Assembly: GCF_000147075.1 (NCBI RefSeq)
Contig: NC_014484.1
Coordinates: forward strand, 761,501-825,500
Reading direction: 5' to 3'
Source of the DNA: Spirochaeta thermophila DSM 6192
Lineage (GTDB): Bacteria; Spirochaetota; Spirochaetia; Winmispirales; Winmispiraceae
DNA length: 64,000 nt
Shown: positions 7,956 through 15,275 of the stretch, in pieces
Layout: every line of letters starts with the position of its first letter
Numbering within the stretch: the stretch's first letter is position 1
Translations under genes and position numbers: made by a program
Notes under the pieces: generated by a model
Seen by the model: only the letters and a program-made list of their open reading frames with translations
Database searches by the model: none
Told to the model about the DNA's origin: nothing

Positions 7956-7984
7956 ATGATAACACAGTATATATAGTGTGTCAA
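7956..7984 (-). promoter_or_regulatory. nrd operon promoter
   Basis: On the minus strand a perfect TTGACA (7979-7984), a 17-base spacer and TATCAT (7956-7961). The NrdR box fills the whole spacer, so repressor binding would block RNA polymerase directly. Confidence 0.82.
7962..7981. promoter_or_regulatory. NrdR box
   Basis: ACACAGTATATATAGTGTGT is a near-perfect palindrome. It matches the known NrdR consensus acaCwAtATaTwGtgt at its core and lies inside the promoter of the operon that encodes NrdR itself. Confidence 0.85.
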
Positions 7985-8092
7985 TGCCATGGGTGCGAGA
8001 GGTGCATCTCCTTTTCGAAGAGGGACTTGCCGGATCTCTCACCTTCACTTTCAGGACGAACCTGGGGTATGGTGTACCCATGGAGGTGCGAG

Positions 8093-8422
8093 GTGAACAT
8101 CATTATCTACGGTACCAGAAAGTGCAGGAACACGCAGAAGGCCCTCCGCTTCTTCAAGGAGCGCCGCATCCCGGTGCAGTTCTTCGATCTCACCGAACGG
8201 CCCTTCAGCCCGGGCGAGGCGAGGAAGATCGCCCAGGCCCTGGGGGATGACGTGATCGACACCGAGTCACGGCTCTACCGTGAGCGCCTCGCCTTCATGG
8301 AGGTCTCCCCCGAGGAGCTCCTCCTCGAGTACCCCGGTGCCGTTCGGACCCCCGTCGTGCGGGAAGGTGCGCGCATCACCGCGGGCTATGTACCCGAGGT
8401 GTGGTCGTCCTGGCTCGCCTAG
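8093..8422 (+). CDS. ArsC/Spx-family thioredoxin-fold protein
   Basis: A 109-residue protein. It starts with a beta strand IIIYGTRKC followed by a helix NTQKALRFFKER, the thioredoxin-like opening of ArsC/Spx proteins with a single N-terminal cysteine. The middle segment VQFFDLTERPFSPGEARKI and the late RTPVVREGARITAGY match the family's conserved DLTE.P...E and RTP...G regions. GTG 8093 is chosen because GGAGG stands six bases before it. In the family such proteins are arsenate reductases or RNA polymerase-binding regulators (Spx); a single cysteine in the motif leaves the choice open. It is followed by the separately promoted DAHP synthase gene. Confidence 0.8.
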   Translation: MNIIIYGTRKCRNTQKALRFFKERRIPVQFFDLTERPFSPGEARKIAQALGDDVIDTESRLYRERLAFMEVSPEELLLEYPGAVRTPVVREGARITAGYVPEVWSSWLA

Positions 8423-8427
8423 AGGGG

Positions 8428-8456
8428 TTGTGCGAGTGGGTTTCTTCCGGTAGAAT
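8428..8456 (+). promoter_or_regulatory. Promoter of the DAHP synthase gene
   Basis: TTGTGC (8428-8433), 17 bases, TAGAAT (8451-8456). GGAGGAGG and the ATG at 8475 follow. The same -35 hexamer is seen before the FHA gene at 13968. Confidence 0.6.
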
Positions 8457-8474
8457 CAGGGGAGGAGGAACGAC

Positions 8475-9536
8475 ATGGTGACCCGCATCTCACAGCAGGC
8501 TGAAAACCTTCACATCCATGCCTTTGAGCCCCTCATCTCGCCCAGGGAGCTCAAGGAGGCCCTTCCCCTCACAGAGAAGGCCCTCACCACGGTGGTGGAG
8601 GCGAGGAAGACCATTGTGAACATCCTCACCACGCAGGATCCCCGTCCCATAGGCCTGGTTGGACCCTGTTCCATCCACGACCCCGTGGCGGCCCTGGACT
8701 ACGCACGGCGGCTCGCTGCGCTCCGCGAGAAGGTCAAGGACAGGCTCTTCCTCGTGATGCGGGTCTACTTCGAGAAACCGCGTACCTCGGTAGGGTGGCG
8801 TGGGTTCATCTTCGATCCCCACCTCGATGGCTCGGGCGACATCGCCTACGGCCTCAGGGAGGCGAGGAGGCTCCTTCTCGAGATCAACGAAATGGGGCTC
8901 CCTGCGGGCTCCGAGCTCCTCGATTCCATCGTGCCCCAGTACATCGCCGACCTCATCTCCTGGGCCTCCATCGGGGCGCGCACCACCGAGTCGCAGACCC
9001 ACCGCGACATGGCGAGCGGGCTCTCCATGCCGGTGGGGTTCAAGAACAGTACGGACGGCAGCATCGACAACGCCATCAATGCCCTCAAGGCGAGCAGGCA
9101 CCCCCACAGCTTCCTGGGCATCGACCAGGAGGGGCGCACCTGCATCGTCCGCACCACGGGCAATCCACACGGGCACATCATCCTTCGAGGAGGAAGACAG
9201 GGTCCCAACTACTACGAGGAGTTCGTGGAAGAGGCCGAGGCCCGCATGCGGGAGGAAGGCTTCGGCCCGGCCATCATGATAGATTGCAGTCACGCCAATT
9301 CGGGCAAGCGGTTCGTGCGGCAGGAGCGGGTCTTCAGGGCCTTTCTCGACCAGCGCCTCTCCGGACGCACCTCGCTCATCGGGTTTATGCTGGAGAGCAA
9401 TATCCACGAGGGGTGCCAGAAGATCCCCGAAGACCTCTCGCAGCTTAAGTACGGTGTCTCGATTACCGACGAGTGCATAGGGTGGGAGAAGACCGAGGAG
9501 CTCATCCTGGAGGCCTACCACCGCCTGGGAGGGTGA
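8475..9536 (+). CDS. aroG: 3-deoxy-7-phosphoheptulonate (DAHP) synthase, class I
   Basis: A 353-residue protein of the AroF/AroG/AroH type. It catalyses condensation of phosphoenolpyruvate and erythrose 4-phosphate, the first step of the shikimate pathway, in the cytoplasm. Family-conserved segments are all present: GPCSIHDP near 56, VMRVYFEKPRTSVGWRG near 95, GARTTESQTHR near 168, FKNSTDG near 191, DCSHANSGK near 268 and SIT/DECIGW near the end. The length is normal for the family. Feedback specificity (Phe, Tyr or Trp) cannot be read from sequence by eye. It has its own promoter and a strong Shine-Dalgarno sequence (GGAGGAGG). Confidence 0.94.
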   Translation: MVTRISQQAENLHIHAFEPLISPRELKEALPLTEKALTTVVEARKTIVNILTTQDPRPIGLVGPCSIHDPVAALDYARRLAALREKVKDRLFLVMRVYFEKPRTSVGWRGFIFDPHLDGSGDIAYGLREARRLLLEINEMGLPAGSELLDSIVPQYIADLISWASIGARTTESQTHRDMASGLSMPVGFKNSTDGSIDNAINALKASRHPHSFLGIDQEGRTCIVRTTGNPHGHIILRGGRQGPNYYEEFVEEAEARMREEGFGPAIMIDCSHANSGKRFVRQERVFRAFLDQRLSGRTSLIGFMLESNIHEGCQKIPEDLSQLKYGVSITDECIGWEKTEELILEAYHRLGG

Positions 9537-9685
9537 GCATGTGGAGGTGATGGAGGGAGGGGCGGAGGGGGGGAGTGAAGGCGTGGTAGGTCTAAGATGG
9601 AGCTCATGAGGGAAAGGAAGGTGAGGGAGGTGCCCCTGTGTAAGGAAGAGAGGGAGTGGTACTGAGTGGACCATTGTAAGGAAAG
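9537..9685. other. Purine-rich intergenic spacer
   Basis: No coding signal is seen. The plus strand is strikingly rich in G and A (long GGAGG-like runs) and leads directly into the first rhs fragment. It may be decayed sequence at the island border. Confidence 0.5.
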
Positions 9686-10150
9686 GAGTGGTGGGCGCAC
9701 GACGAGTGGGCGGGACGGCCCGAGGTGCGGTACCGGTATGCGGGCAAGGAGTGGGACGAAGAGAGCGGGCTGTACTACTTTGGCGCGCGGTACTACCGGG
9801 CCGAGGTGGGCCTGCACCTTAAGTCCTGATCCTGAGGGGACGCGGCTCGTCTCCCCCATGGAGGACGGCGCTCCCCGGAGTGGGTACAGCCTTGCCGAGG
9901 CGACCATATGGTACGGGTACTGCAGCTACAACCCCTTACGGTACGTGGATCCGGATGGGAGGGCGGATTGGGCGAAGATAGCAACTGGTTTTGGGATGAT
10001 GGTAGGTGGGGCTGTTGTTGCTGTGGGAACGGTGGTAGAGGATGCGGTTACGGGAGGATGGGGAACATGGAACGATCCTGCATCGTTTGGAGCTGCAGGA
10101 ACATTAGTGCTTGGTGGCGCCGCACTCATGGCAGAAGGGATAAGGGAGGA
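9686..10150 (+). repeat. rhs core-tail copy 1 with shared pre-toxin segment
   Basis: Encodes the end of an Rhs core (read WAHDEWAGRPEVRYRYAG, then GLYYFGARYYRAEVG), then SPDPEG and YNPLRYVDPDGR, then a hydrophobic pre-toxin stretch. It is nearly identical base for base to copy 2 (11153-11627). A CCTTAAG-containing lesion at 9817-9823 adds one base, ending the Rhs frame at a TGA (9827-9829) and shifting the remainder. Confidence 0.85.
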
Positions 10151-10635
10151 CTCAAGAGCTTCCTCGATAGCGATACCGGATGCATTGGCGGAATCATCAG
10201 GGCGTGACTATGTGTATCACGCAACGAGTGCAAGGGCCTTTGTAGAAGAACTCACCAGAAGAGGAGCAGCAGCTATAGACTATGAAAACCATGGTGACCC
10301 GGAAGCAAGATTTGGACTGGCGTTCTATGTAGCCGAAGATCCAGGTACTGCTCTGGCTGAGACAAAATTCTCAGCAGAGTTTGTGGTAAAGTTTAGTATG
10401 GATAAGAGAAGGATACTGGGATCTGACAGATCCAGCAGTAGCCGCACAATATGGGTATGTAGACGGAATGAAGCATAAGCATGTTCCTGCACTGCTTAAG
10501 GAAAAGAGTTTACCTGGAGGTGCGGCGGCGATAAAATACTGGAGTGAGAAGAATCCTGGAGGGGTGTGCTACGCAGTAAAGGATCCCAGTATTCTACGGT
10601 TTGAAGGAGTCTACTACATAGGAGGACTTGAATGA
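9822..10635 (+). pseudogene. Rhs C-terminal toxin 1, frameshifted (ADP-ribosyltransferase-like)
   Basis: This is the tip of a polymorphic toxin displaced from its Rhs core. After DPDGR comes a hydrophobic segment (WAKIATGFGMMVGG to about 10150) and then a unique domain beginning YVYHATSARAFVEEL with GLAFYVAEDPGTALAE, a layout like ADP-ribosyltransferase-fold toxins (tentative). An extra G in the GGG at 10418-10420 shifts the frame. As it stands the chain ends at 10478; with one G removed it reads on as LDLTDPAVAAQYGY and ends at TGA 10633-10635, overlapping the immunity ATG. The gene is therefore probably dead or carries a sequencing error. The 5' part is also out of frame with the Rhs core. 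Confidence 0.65.
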
Positions 10636-11138
10636 GTGAAAAGGAAATGCCTTTTGAGACGTATGTATTAAAGTGCACCAACTGTGGACATGTGTTCAAA
10701 GAAGAGTGGGATGATGTGGATATGACCTTTGACCGAGTAGTAAAGTGTATAAAGACGGGAGAGTTACGTTACTATAATGCTTATGAAGATAAAATCTATA
10801 ACAAAATAGCCGACCTCGTTAAAAGGTTTTTAGACACTAAATCCTTGGATGAGCAAACGAGGAGCGATAGATTTGATGATATTATTGATAAGATATATAG
10901 GAAGTTAACTGCCCTCTCATTAGGATGTGAGTATGCCCACCGGTATAAAAAACTGTGTCCCCAGTGTGGGGTGAAAGGGAAGGAGAAGTTTGAAAGAATC
11001 TGTGTATTCAAGGAAAGAAAAAAAATAAAGCAGTTGGAATATCGACCCTTGAGTGATGATGAGCTGAGAGAGCTGGTGGAAGAAATACTACGTGAGTATG
11101 AAGGAGGGGAGGCAGAGGAGGATGAGAGCGGGAGATAA
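10632..11138 (+). CDS. Probable immunity protein 1 (zinc-ribbon-like)
   Basis: A 168-residue acidic cytoplasmic protein with no recognised family. It has CTNC near residue 15 and CPQC near 113, which could form a split zinc ribbon, and a highly charged C-terminus. AGGAGG precedes the ATG, and the ATG overlaps the repaired stop of toxin 1, the usual toxin-immunity arrangement. The gene is clearly poorer in GC than flanking chromosome genes, pointing to transfer. The immunity role is inferred from position only. Confidence 0.65.
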   Translation: MSEKEMPFETYVLKCTNCGHVFKEEWDDVDMTFDRVVKCIKTGELRYYNAYEDKIYNKIADLVKRFLDTKSLDEQTRSDRFDDIIDKIYRKLTALSLGCEYAHRYKKLCPQCGVKGKEKFERICVFKERKKIKQLEYRPLSDDELRELVEEILREYEGGEAEEDESGR

Positions 11139-11152
11139 GAGGAGAGGATGGT

Positions 11153-11627
11153 CTGTGGGTGGAGTGGCGGTGGGCGCACGACGAGTGGGCGGGACGGCCC
11201 GAGGTGCGGTACCGGTATGCGGGCAAGGAGTGGGACGAAGAGAGCGGGCTGTACTACTTTGGCGCGCGGTACTACCGGGCCGAGGTGGGCCTGTGGCTGA
11301 GCCCTGATCCGGAGGGAGTGCGGCTCGTCTCCCCATGGAGGACGGCGCTCCCCGGAGTGGGTACAGCCTTGCCGAGGCGACCATATGGTACGGGTACTGC
11401 AGCTACAACCCCTTACGGTACGTGGATCCGGATGGGAGGGCGGATTGGGCGAAGATAGCAACTGGTTTTGGGATGATGGTAGGTGGGGCTGTTGTTGCTG
11501 TGGGAACGGTGGTAGAGGATGCGGTTACGGGAGGATGGGGAACATGGAACGATCCTGCATCGTTTGGAGCTGCAGGAACATTAGTGCTTGGTGGCGCCGC
11601 ACTCATGGCAGAAGGGATAAGGGAGGA
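11153..11627 (+). repeat. rhs core-tail copy 2 with shared pre-toxin segment
   Basis: Carries the undamaged version of the Rhs stretch (VEWRWAHDEWAG through GLWLSPDPEGVRLVSP). It lacks the CCTTAAG lesion of copies 1 and 3, but one C is missing in the run at 11329-11334 compared with copy 1, so it too is frameshifted. Identity with copy 1 continues through the hydrophobic pre-toxin region and stops abruptly at 11627, where the toxin tips diverge. Confidence 0.85.
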
Positions 11628-12003
11628 GGCTGAAATAAAGAACACACTAGTAGAAAGCATATCTCTTTCTTCCCAAGGGCGTTTGATAATTTTTAGACAT
11701 TATAGTAGAATAGAATATGCAGAAAGTATTTTATCAGGGTTGTGGCCTGGAACATATGTGACTACGGCAGAAGGGCCGCCCATGACAGGAAAGCAAGCTC
11801 AACAATTATTAGCGTTGCCCCATGAAGAACCTCCTAATTGTTATTATGAAGTAGTATTACCAGAAGGATATCCTGTTATAGGACCTCATCCTGTGGAGCC
11901 CACAGAAGTTCCTCCTCGGACGGGAGGAGGGGTAGAATATATATTACCAGAGGGAGCTCCAGCCGGATGCATTAGAGGGCCATTCCCAATTCCTCTGGAA
12001 TAG
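11335..12003 (+). CDS. Rhs C-terminal toxin 2, orphan (ART/HYD1-like)
   Basis: A 222-residue reading frame starting at the ATG of the repeated MEDGAPRSG segment, just after the one-base deletion that cuts it from the Rhs core. It passes DPDGR and the shared hydrophobic pre-toxin segment, then enters a unique GC-poor tip with RHYSRIEYAESILSG, LWPGTYVTTAEG, MTGKQAQ, and late GGGVEYILPEGAP. This pattern resembles small ADP-ribosyltransferase-type (HYD1-like) polymorphic toxin tips; that assignment is tentative. No ribosome site is evident at 11335. The tip is intact and is followed nine bases later by a small immunity candidate. Confidence 0.6.
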   Translation: MEDGAPRSGYSLAEATIWYGYCSYNPLRYVDPDGRADWAKIATGFGMMVGGAVVAVGTVVEDAVTGGWGTWNDPASFGAAGTLVLGGAALMAEGIREEAEIKNTLVESISLSSQGRLIIFRHYSRIEYAESILSGLWPGTYVTTAEGPPMTGKQAQQLLALPHEEPPNCYYEVVLPEGYPVIGPHPVEPTEVPPRTGGGVEYILPEGAPAGCIRGPFPIPLE

Positions 12004-12011
12004 GAGAAAAT

Positions 12012-12230
12012 ATGGGAAGCAAGTGTCCATTTAGTGTAGGAGATGAAGTGATTTTTGTTCCTTCAGAGAGAACGAAAGGGTGGTATCAGCAGATATTTGA
12101 GTTGATGGGGTTAATTCCAGGTAGAAAATATGTAATTAAAAAGATTGTGGAAGATACATATCTGTATTTTGATAACAACATTGGAGGATTTCCTTGGACT
12201 GATTTCAAGAAGCCAGGAGAAAAGGAGTAG
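12012..12230 (+). CDS. Probable immunity protein 2
   Basis: A 72-residue protein beginning MGSKCPFSVGDEVIF, predicted as a small SH3-like beta barrel (strands around VGDEVIFVP, KYVIKKIV and YLYFDN). It has a good ribosome site (AGGAG seven bases upstream), follows toxin 2 directly and is GC-poor like it. No known family is recognised; the role as antitoxin of toxin 2 is inferred from position. Confidence 0.6.
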   Translation: MGSKCPFSVGDEVIFVPSERTKGWYQQIFELMGLIPGRKYVIKKIVEDTYLYFDNNIGGFPWTDFKKPGEKE

Positions 12231-12293
12231 CGTATGTCTATGCTGCGCTTCATAAGAGTGGATATGGGGAAAGAATAGAATAAAGGCTGAGGG

Positions 12294-12510
12294 ATGAGTG
12301 GGGCAAGGAGAGCGGGCTGTACTACTTTGGCGCGCGGTACTACCGGGCCGAGGTGGGCCTGCACCTTAAGTCCTGATCCTGAGGGGACGCGGCTCGTCTC
12401 CCCCATGGAGGACGGGGCTCCCCGGAGTGGGTACAGCCTTGCCGAGGCGGCCATATGGTACGGGTACTGCAGCTACAACCCATTACGGTACGTGGATCCG
12501 GATGGGAGGG
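12294..12510 (+). repeat. rhs core-tail copy 3 (shortened)
   Basis: Matches copies 1 and 2 from the GCAAGGAG region to DPDGR. Twelve bases between GGCAAGGAG and AGCGGGCTG are missing, and the far 5' part is joined through a short GGG microhomology. It shares the CCTTAAG lesion with copy 1. Identity ends at 12510, before the hydrophobic pre-toxin segment, so this cassette diverges earlier than the first two. Confidence 0.8.
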
Positions 12511-13061
12511 AGCAATCATATCTATATGATATTTTAGGAATTAACGAAGAGCAGCGAGAAGCACTGAAATTGTTAGGTCCTATAGGGATTTTGCGGGCAC
12601 GAGCCATTGTTGATGAACGGCTAGAAGCAGCTCAAAAATATGCCCATGAAAGGCGTCTAGGACCTCCTGTAGACAATGAAGCAGATGCTTATAGACATTT
12701 TACATGGAATGTGAAAAATGTTGAAGTGTTTGGTGTGGAAAAGGCAAAAACTATAGCGGATAATCATGAGAAGTATTCAGCTGAAGGTTTTGGAGGTTCT
12801 CGTAGGTCTCTCATGGATTTATGGAATAACAGCGTAGGGAGACAACTTGCCGCGCTCTTCCCTGGAGTGAGTGAGGAATCTTTATGGGAAGCGGCGGTGA
12901 ACGCGGGAGTGGTGGTCCTTACCCCTGACGATCCGCGTTTGGATGAGTGGAGTTCCTCTTCTGAGTGGCAGGGAGAAGTCAGCATGACAGAGGAGCAAAA
13001 GAGAGCGGTAGAAAAACACCTAGAGCAATCAGGAGGAGGAGGAGATGAATCATGTGAGTAA
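12294..13061 (+). CDS. Rhs C-terminal toxin 3, orphan (DUF6973-like tip)
   Basis: A 255-residue reading frame. The first 25 or so residues are the repeat read out of frame; the CCTTAAG extra base then restores the Rhs frame at SPDPEG, leading through DPDGR to an intact tip. The tip has NEADAYRHFTWNV near residue 130, FGVEKAKTIADNHEKYS near 148 and SLMDLWNNSVGRQLA near 175, a pattern (DAxRH..WN, A..HE, MDL.NN..GR) I associate with DUF6973-type toxin and phage proteins. The activity is unknown. AAAGG lies seven bases before ATG 12294. The 3' end overlaps the lipoprotein gene by 17 bases. Confidence 0.65.
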   Translation: MSGARRAGCTTLARGTTGPRWACTLSPDPEGTRLVSPMEDGAPRSGYSLAEAAIWYGYCSYNPLRYVDPDGREQSYLYDILGINEEQREALKLLGPIGILRARAIVDERLEAAQKYAHERRLGPPVDNEADAYRHFTWNVKNVEVFGVEKAKTIADNHEKYSAEGFGGSRRSLMDLWNNSVGRQLAALFPGVSEESLWEAAVNAGVVVLTPDDPRLDEWSSSSEWQGEVSMTEEQKRAVEKHLEQSGGGGDESCE

Positions 13062-13521
13062 GTTGTTTTTTCGATTAGTAGTTGTCACGGTCAGCATTAT
13101 GATAATTGGGTGCTCGAATAATAATGTAAAAAGGATAGAATATAGCTTCAAACAGGTAAATGGTTTGAAGGATGAGGATGTGGTTATTGAACTAGCAGAA
13201 GAAGACAAGAATGGAATTTCTGTGAATATCAATTTCAAAAGGAAAGAGATCCCATTTACATACGATATTGTTTTTGGAGATGCGGGAATTTATGCTGTTG
13301 ATGTACTATGTGAAGGAAGACTAAAAGGCGGAAAAGTTGAAGTGATACTTTCTTATAGTGGGAGTGGAAAAGTGGTATGGCAAAAGGAGATTGTCCCAGG
13401 ACGAGTAAATATAAAGAGCTCCCAGATAGATTTCTATTCTAATGAGCTGACAGTTTTACTTGAATTTAGAGAAGCTATAGAAGGAACACTTAAGATTATC
13501 ATCACCCCTTGTTCAATATAG
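13045..13521 (+). CDS. Probable immunity lipoprotein 3
   Basis: A 158-residue protein with an N-terminal signal of lipoprotein type: basic start, hydrophobic LVVVTVSIMIIGC with the lipobox cysteine at residue 23, then SNNN. The mature part is beta-rich with no recognised family. It overlaps the end of toxin 3 and has its own GGAGGAGG ribosome site. Tethering to an envelope membrane suggests that toxin 3 acts outside the cytoplasm (inference). GC-poor compared with the chromosome. Confidence 0.65.
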   Translation: MNHVSKLFFRLVVVTVSIMIIGCSNNNVKRIEYSFKQVNGLKDEDVVIELAEEDKNGISVNINFKRKEIPFTYDIVFGDAGIYAVDVLCEGRLKGGKVEVILSYSGSGKVVWQKEIVPGRVNIKSSQIDFYSNELTVLLEFREAIEGTLKIIITPCSI

Positions 13522-13667
13522 AGGTGCATTGGGAACCTAAAGATTAGGAGAACACGGCGAGATACACAGGACCAGGCCATAGTGTTTAGTCAAGTATACT
13601 GCGTCCCGTAAGAGTGGACACGGAGAGATGGTAGAGGTAAGACTGGAATAAGGAGAGGAGGAGGCAC

Positions 13668-13924
13668 ATGAAGAAGCGGACATGGACGACTGAAGAGAAG
13701 CTTGGGAGCGTGGAAGGGGGTGATGGAGATACGGAGGCGGAGAGTGCGCGGTGGGTGCACAGCGACCTGGTGGGGAGCGTGAGCGTGCTGACGGACGGGG
13801 GAGGGAACGTGGTGGGGAAGTGGGTGTACCTGGCGTACGGGGAGCTGTGGGTGGAGTGGCGGTGGGCGCACGACGAGTGGGCGGGACGTCCTTAAGGTGC
13901 GGTACCGGTATGCGGGCAAGGATG
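13668..13924 (+). pseudogene. rhs core fragment 4, truncated
   Basis: Begins with ATG 13668 after GGAGGAGG and encodes a short leader, then a longer piece of Rhs core than the other copies: WVHSDLVGSVSVLTDGGG, VGKWVYLAYGELWVEWRW and AHDEWAGRP. A GTCCTTAAG lesion at 13889-13897 adds a base and creates a stop at 13893-13895. Similarity ends at GCGGGCAAG (13924), where unrelated sequence with the FHA promoter starts. No toxin tip follows. It marks the right border of the island. Confidence 0.75.
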
Positions 13925-13928
13925 CTCC

Positions 13929-13957
13929 TTGTGCGATGCTCTAAACTGCAGTATACT
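13929..13957 (+). promoter_or_regulatory. Promoter of the FHA gene, leaderless type
   Basis: TTGTGC (13929-13934), 17 bases, TATACT (13952-13957). The ATG at 13968 is 11 bases past the -10 box and has no ribosome site, so the message probably starts within a few bases of the start codon. Confidence 0.6.
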
Positions 13958-13967
13958 GGTACTCAGT

Positions 13968-14312
13968 ATGGGGGATGATACCATCATCGGTTCCAGCCCG
14001 GTGGGCAAGCGGCTGGGGTCCATCCAGAAGCGCGAGAAGAACTACTGCCTCATCTTCGGCAACAAACGGCTCCCGATCGTGACCAAGATCACGATAGGCC
14101 GCGCCTCGGACAACGATGTGGTGATCGACAACAAGCTCGCGAGCAGGTATCACGCCTTCATACAGAAAGTCAAGAACGAGTACTTCCTCAAGGATCTCAA
14201 CAGTACGAACGGCACCTATCTCAATGGGGTCCGCATTCCCCCTGACAAGTACTTGAAGCTCGCACCGGGGGACGTGGTGACCATCGGCAAGACGAATCTC
14301 ATCGTGATGTGA
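13968..14312 (+). CDS. FHA domain protein
   Basis: A 114-residue protein that is essentially one forkhead-associated domain. The phosphothreonine-binding signature is clear: GRASDNDVVI near 46, then SRYHAFI, then LKDLNSTNGTYLNG near 80. FHA proteins bind phosphothreonine peptides made by Hanks-type kinases; such a kinase is encoded at 16798. ATG 13968 is preferred over an upstream ATG at 13929 because the latter falls in the promoter -35 box. Being outside the main kinase operon but beside it, it is probably an adaptor for the same pathway (inference). Confidence 0.85.
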   Translation: MGDDTIIGSSPVGKRLGSIQKREKNYCLIFGNKRLPIVTKITIGRASDNDVVIDNKLASRYHAFIQKVKNEYFLKDLNSTNGTYLNGVRIPPDKYLKLAPGDVVTIGKTNLIVM

Positions 14313-14335
14313 CACGTACCTTCGGGCACCTTCCT

Positions 14336-15211
14336 CTAGGATTCTTCCTCGGGGTTGAGAGGGGAGATGTCCACCGAGGCGGCCTTTTCCTTGAAGGAGC
14401 GTGAGGGCTTGAAGCGGGGAACCGCGAGTGCAGGCCGTGCGGGCACGAGGATCTCTCCACCCGTGGCAGGATGCCGCATGACCCGTGCCTTGCGTGGGGG
14501 GCGTACGGTGAGGCTGAAGGAGCCGAGGGTGCCGAGGCGTACCCGCTCGCCCATGAGCACACCGGCCTCCACGAGGGTGAGGTAGTCGGCGAGGAGTTCC
14601 TTCACCACCTTCCGGGGAAGGTCGTGCCGGCGGGAGAGGTACGAGGTGATGGTGCGGAGGGTGAAGTGGTCGATCTCAGTGGGCGTTGCGGGCATGGTGG
14701 ACCTGTTGATCTTCACGAACCCGTTGGTGAGGTAGATGGTCGCTTCCCTCACCCTTCGCTCCTGCTCTGCAGGGGCGAGCGAGGGATCACAGACCGCTAT
14801 CTTGTAGACCGCTGAGCTCTGCTTGAGGGCCGATCCCTCGAAAGAGGCGGTCTTCCCCTCTTCCACAGGGGCTGCGAGGCGTACGTCTTCGGCGCGGATG
14901 CTCTCCGGCACGTCGGAACGGAACTTGATGGAGGCGTACTCGAGCCACCTCCGATCTTCGCGGACCGGCCCCAGGCTGATGAGCGAGCCTGAATAGGTGA
15001 GGATGATGAGGCCTCTCGGATCGTCCGCCTCCACGCGGCCGAGCATCTGCATGCCGAGGCTCTGTGTCTGGCTCGTGAAGAGCTGGAACTTCTTTTCCCA
15101 CGCGAGCGCGTACCGCTCTTTCAGTTCGTCCCGTTCCTCGGGATTTCCCTCTTGAAGCAGCATCTCTATCTGACGCTGTATTTCATAAGGGAGACGGTCG
15201 AATGCATTCAT
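14336..15211 (-). CDS. Two-domain protein: unknown N-domain fused to HU/IHF DNA-binding domain
   Basis: A 291-residue protein. Residues 1-165 match the neighbouring protein at 15276-15800 (shared DDPRGL, LTYSGSL, SxGP, S/D-V-P-(E/D)S and SSxVYKIAV). Residues about 180-280 form a complete HU/IHF-like unit: a helical part, VRLGTLGSFSLTVRPPRKAR, the beta arm MRHPATGGEILVPARPA with the intercalating-proline region, then FKPSRSFKEKA. HU proteins bend DNA. AAAGGGGG precedes the ATG. The unknown N-domain thus gains a DNA-binding module, suggesting a nucleoid-associated or regulatory protein (inference). Confidence 0.8.
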   Translation of the reverse strand: MNAFDRLPYEIQRQIEMLLQEGNPEERDELKERYALAWEKKFQLFTSQTQSLGMQMLGRVEADDPRGLIILTYSGSLISLGPVREDRRWLEYASIKFRSDVPESIRAEDVRLAAPVEEGKTASFEGSALKQSSAVYKIAVCDPSLAPAEQERRVREATIYLTNGFVKINRSTMPATPTEIDHFTLRTITSYLSRRHDLPRKVVKELLADYLTLVEAGVLMGERVRLGTLGSFSLTVRPPRKARVMRHPATGGEILVPARPALAVPRFKPSRSFKEKAASVDISPLNPEEES

Positions 15212-15275
15212 GGTACCCCCTTTTCAAGAAAAGTGTGATAGAATACGCTATAGTATACAATGGAAGGAGGTTCGT

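Noticed and set aside
13522-13667. Possible extra gene or promoter between the lipoprotein and rhs fragment 4
   Set aside because: Short, no ribosome site with a plausible reading frame and no clear promoter pair; left as spacer.
9686-13924. Insertion sequence or phage origin for the rhs island
   Set aside because: No transposase, integrase, terminal inverted repeats or target duplication could be seen; the repeats are rhs core pieces.
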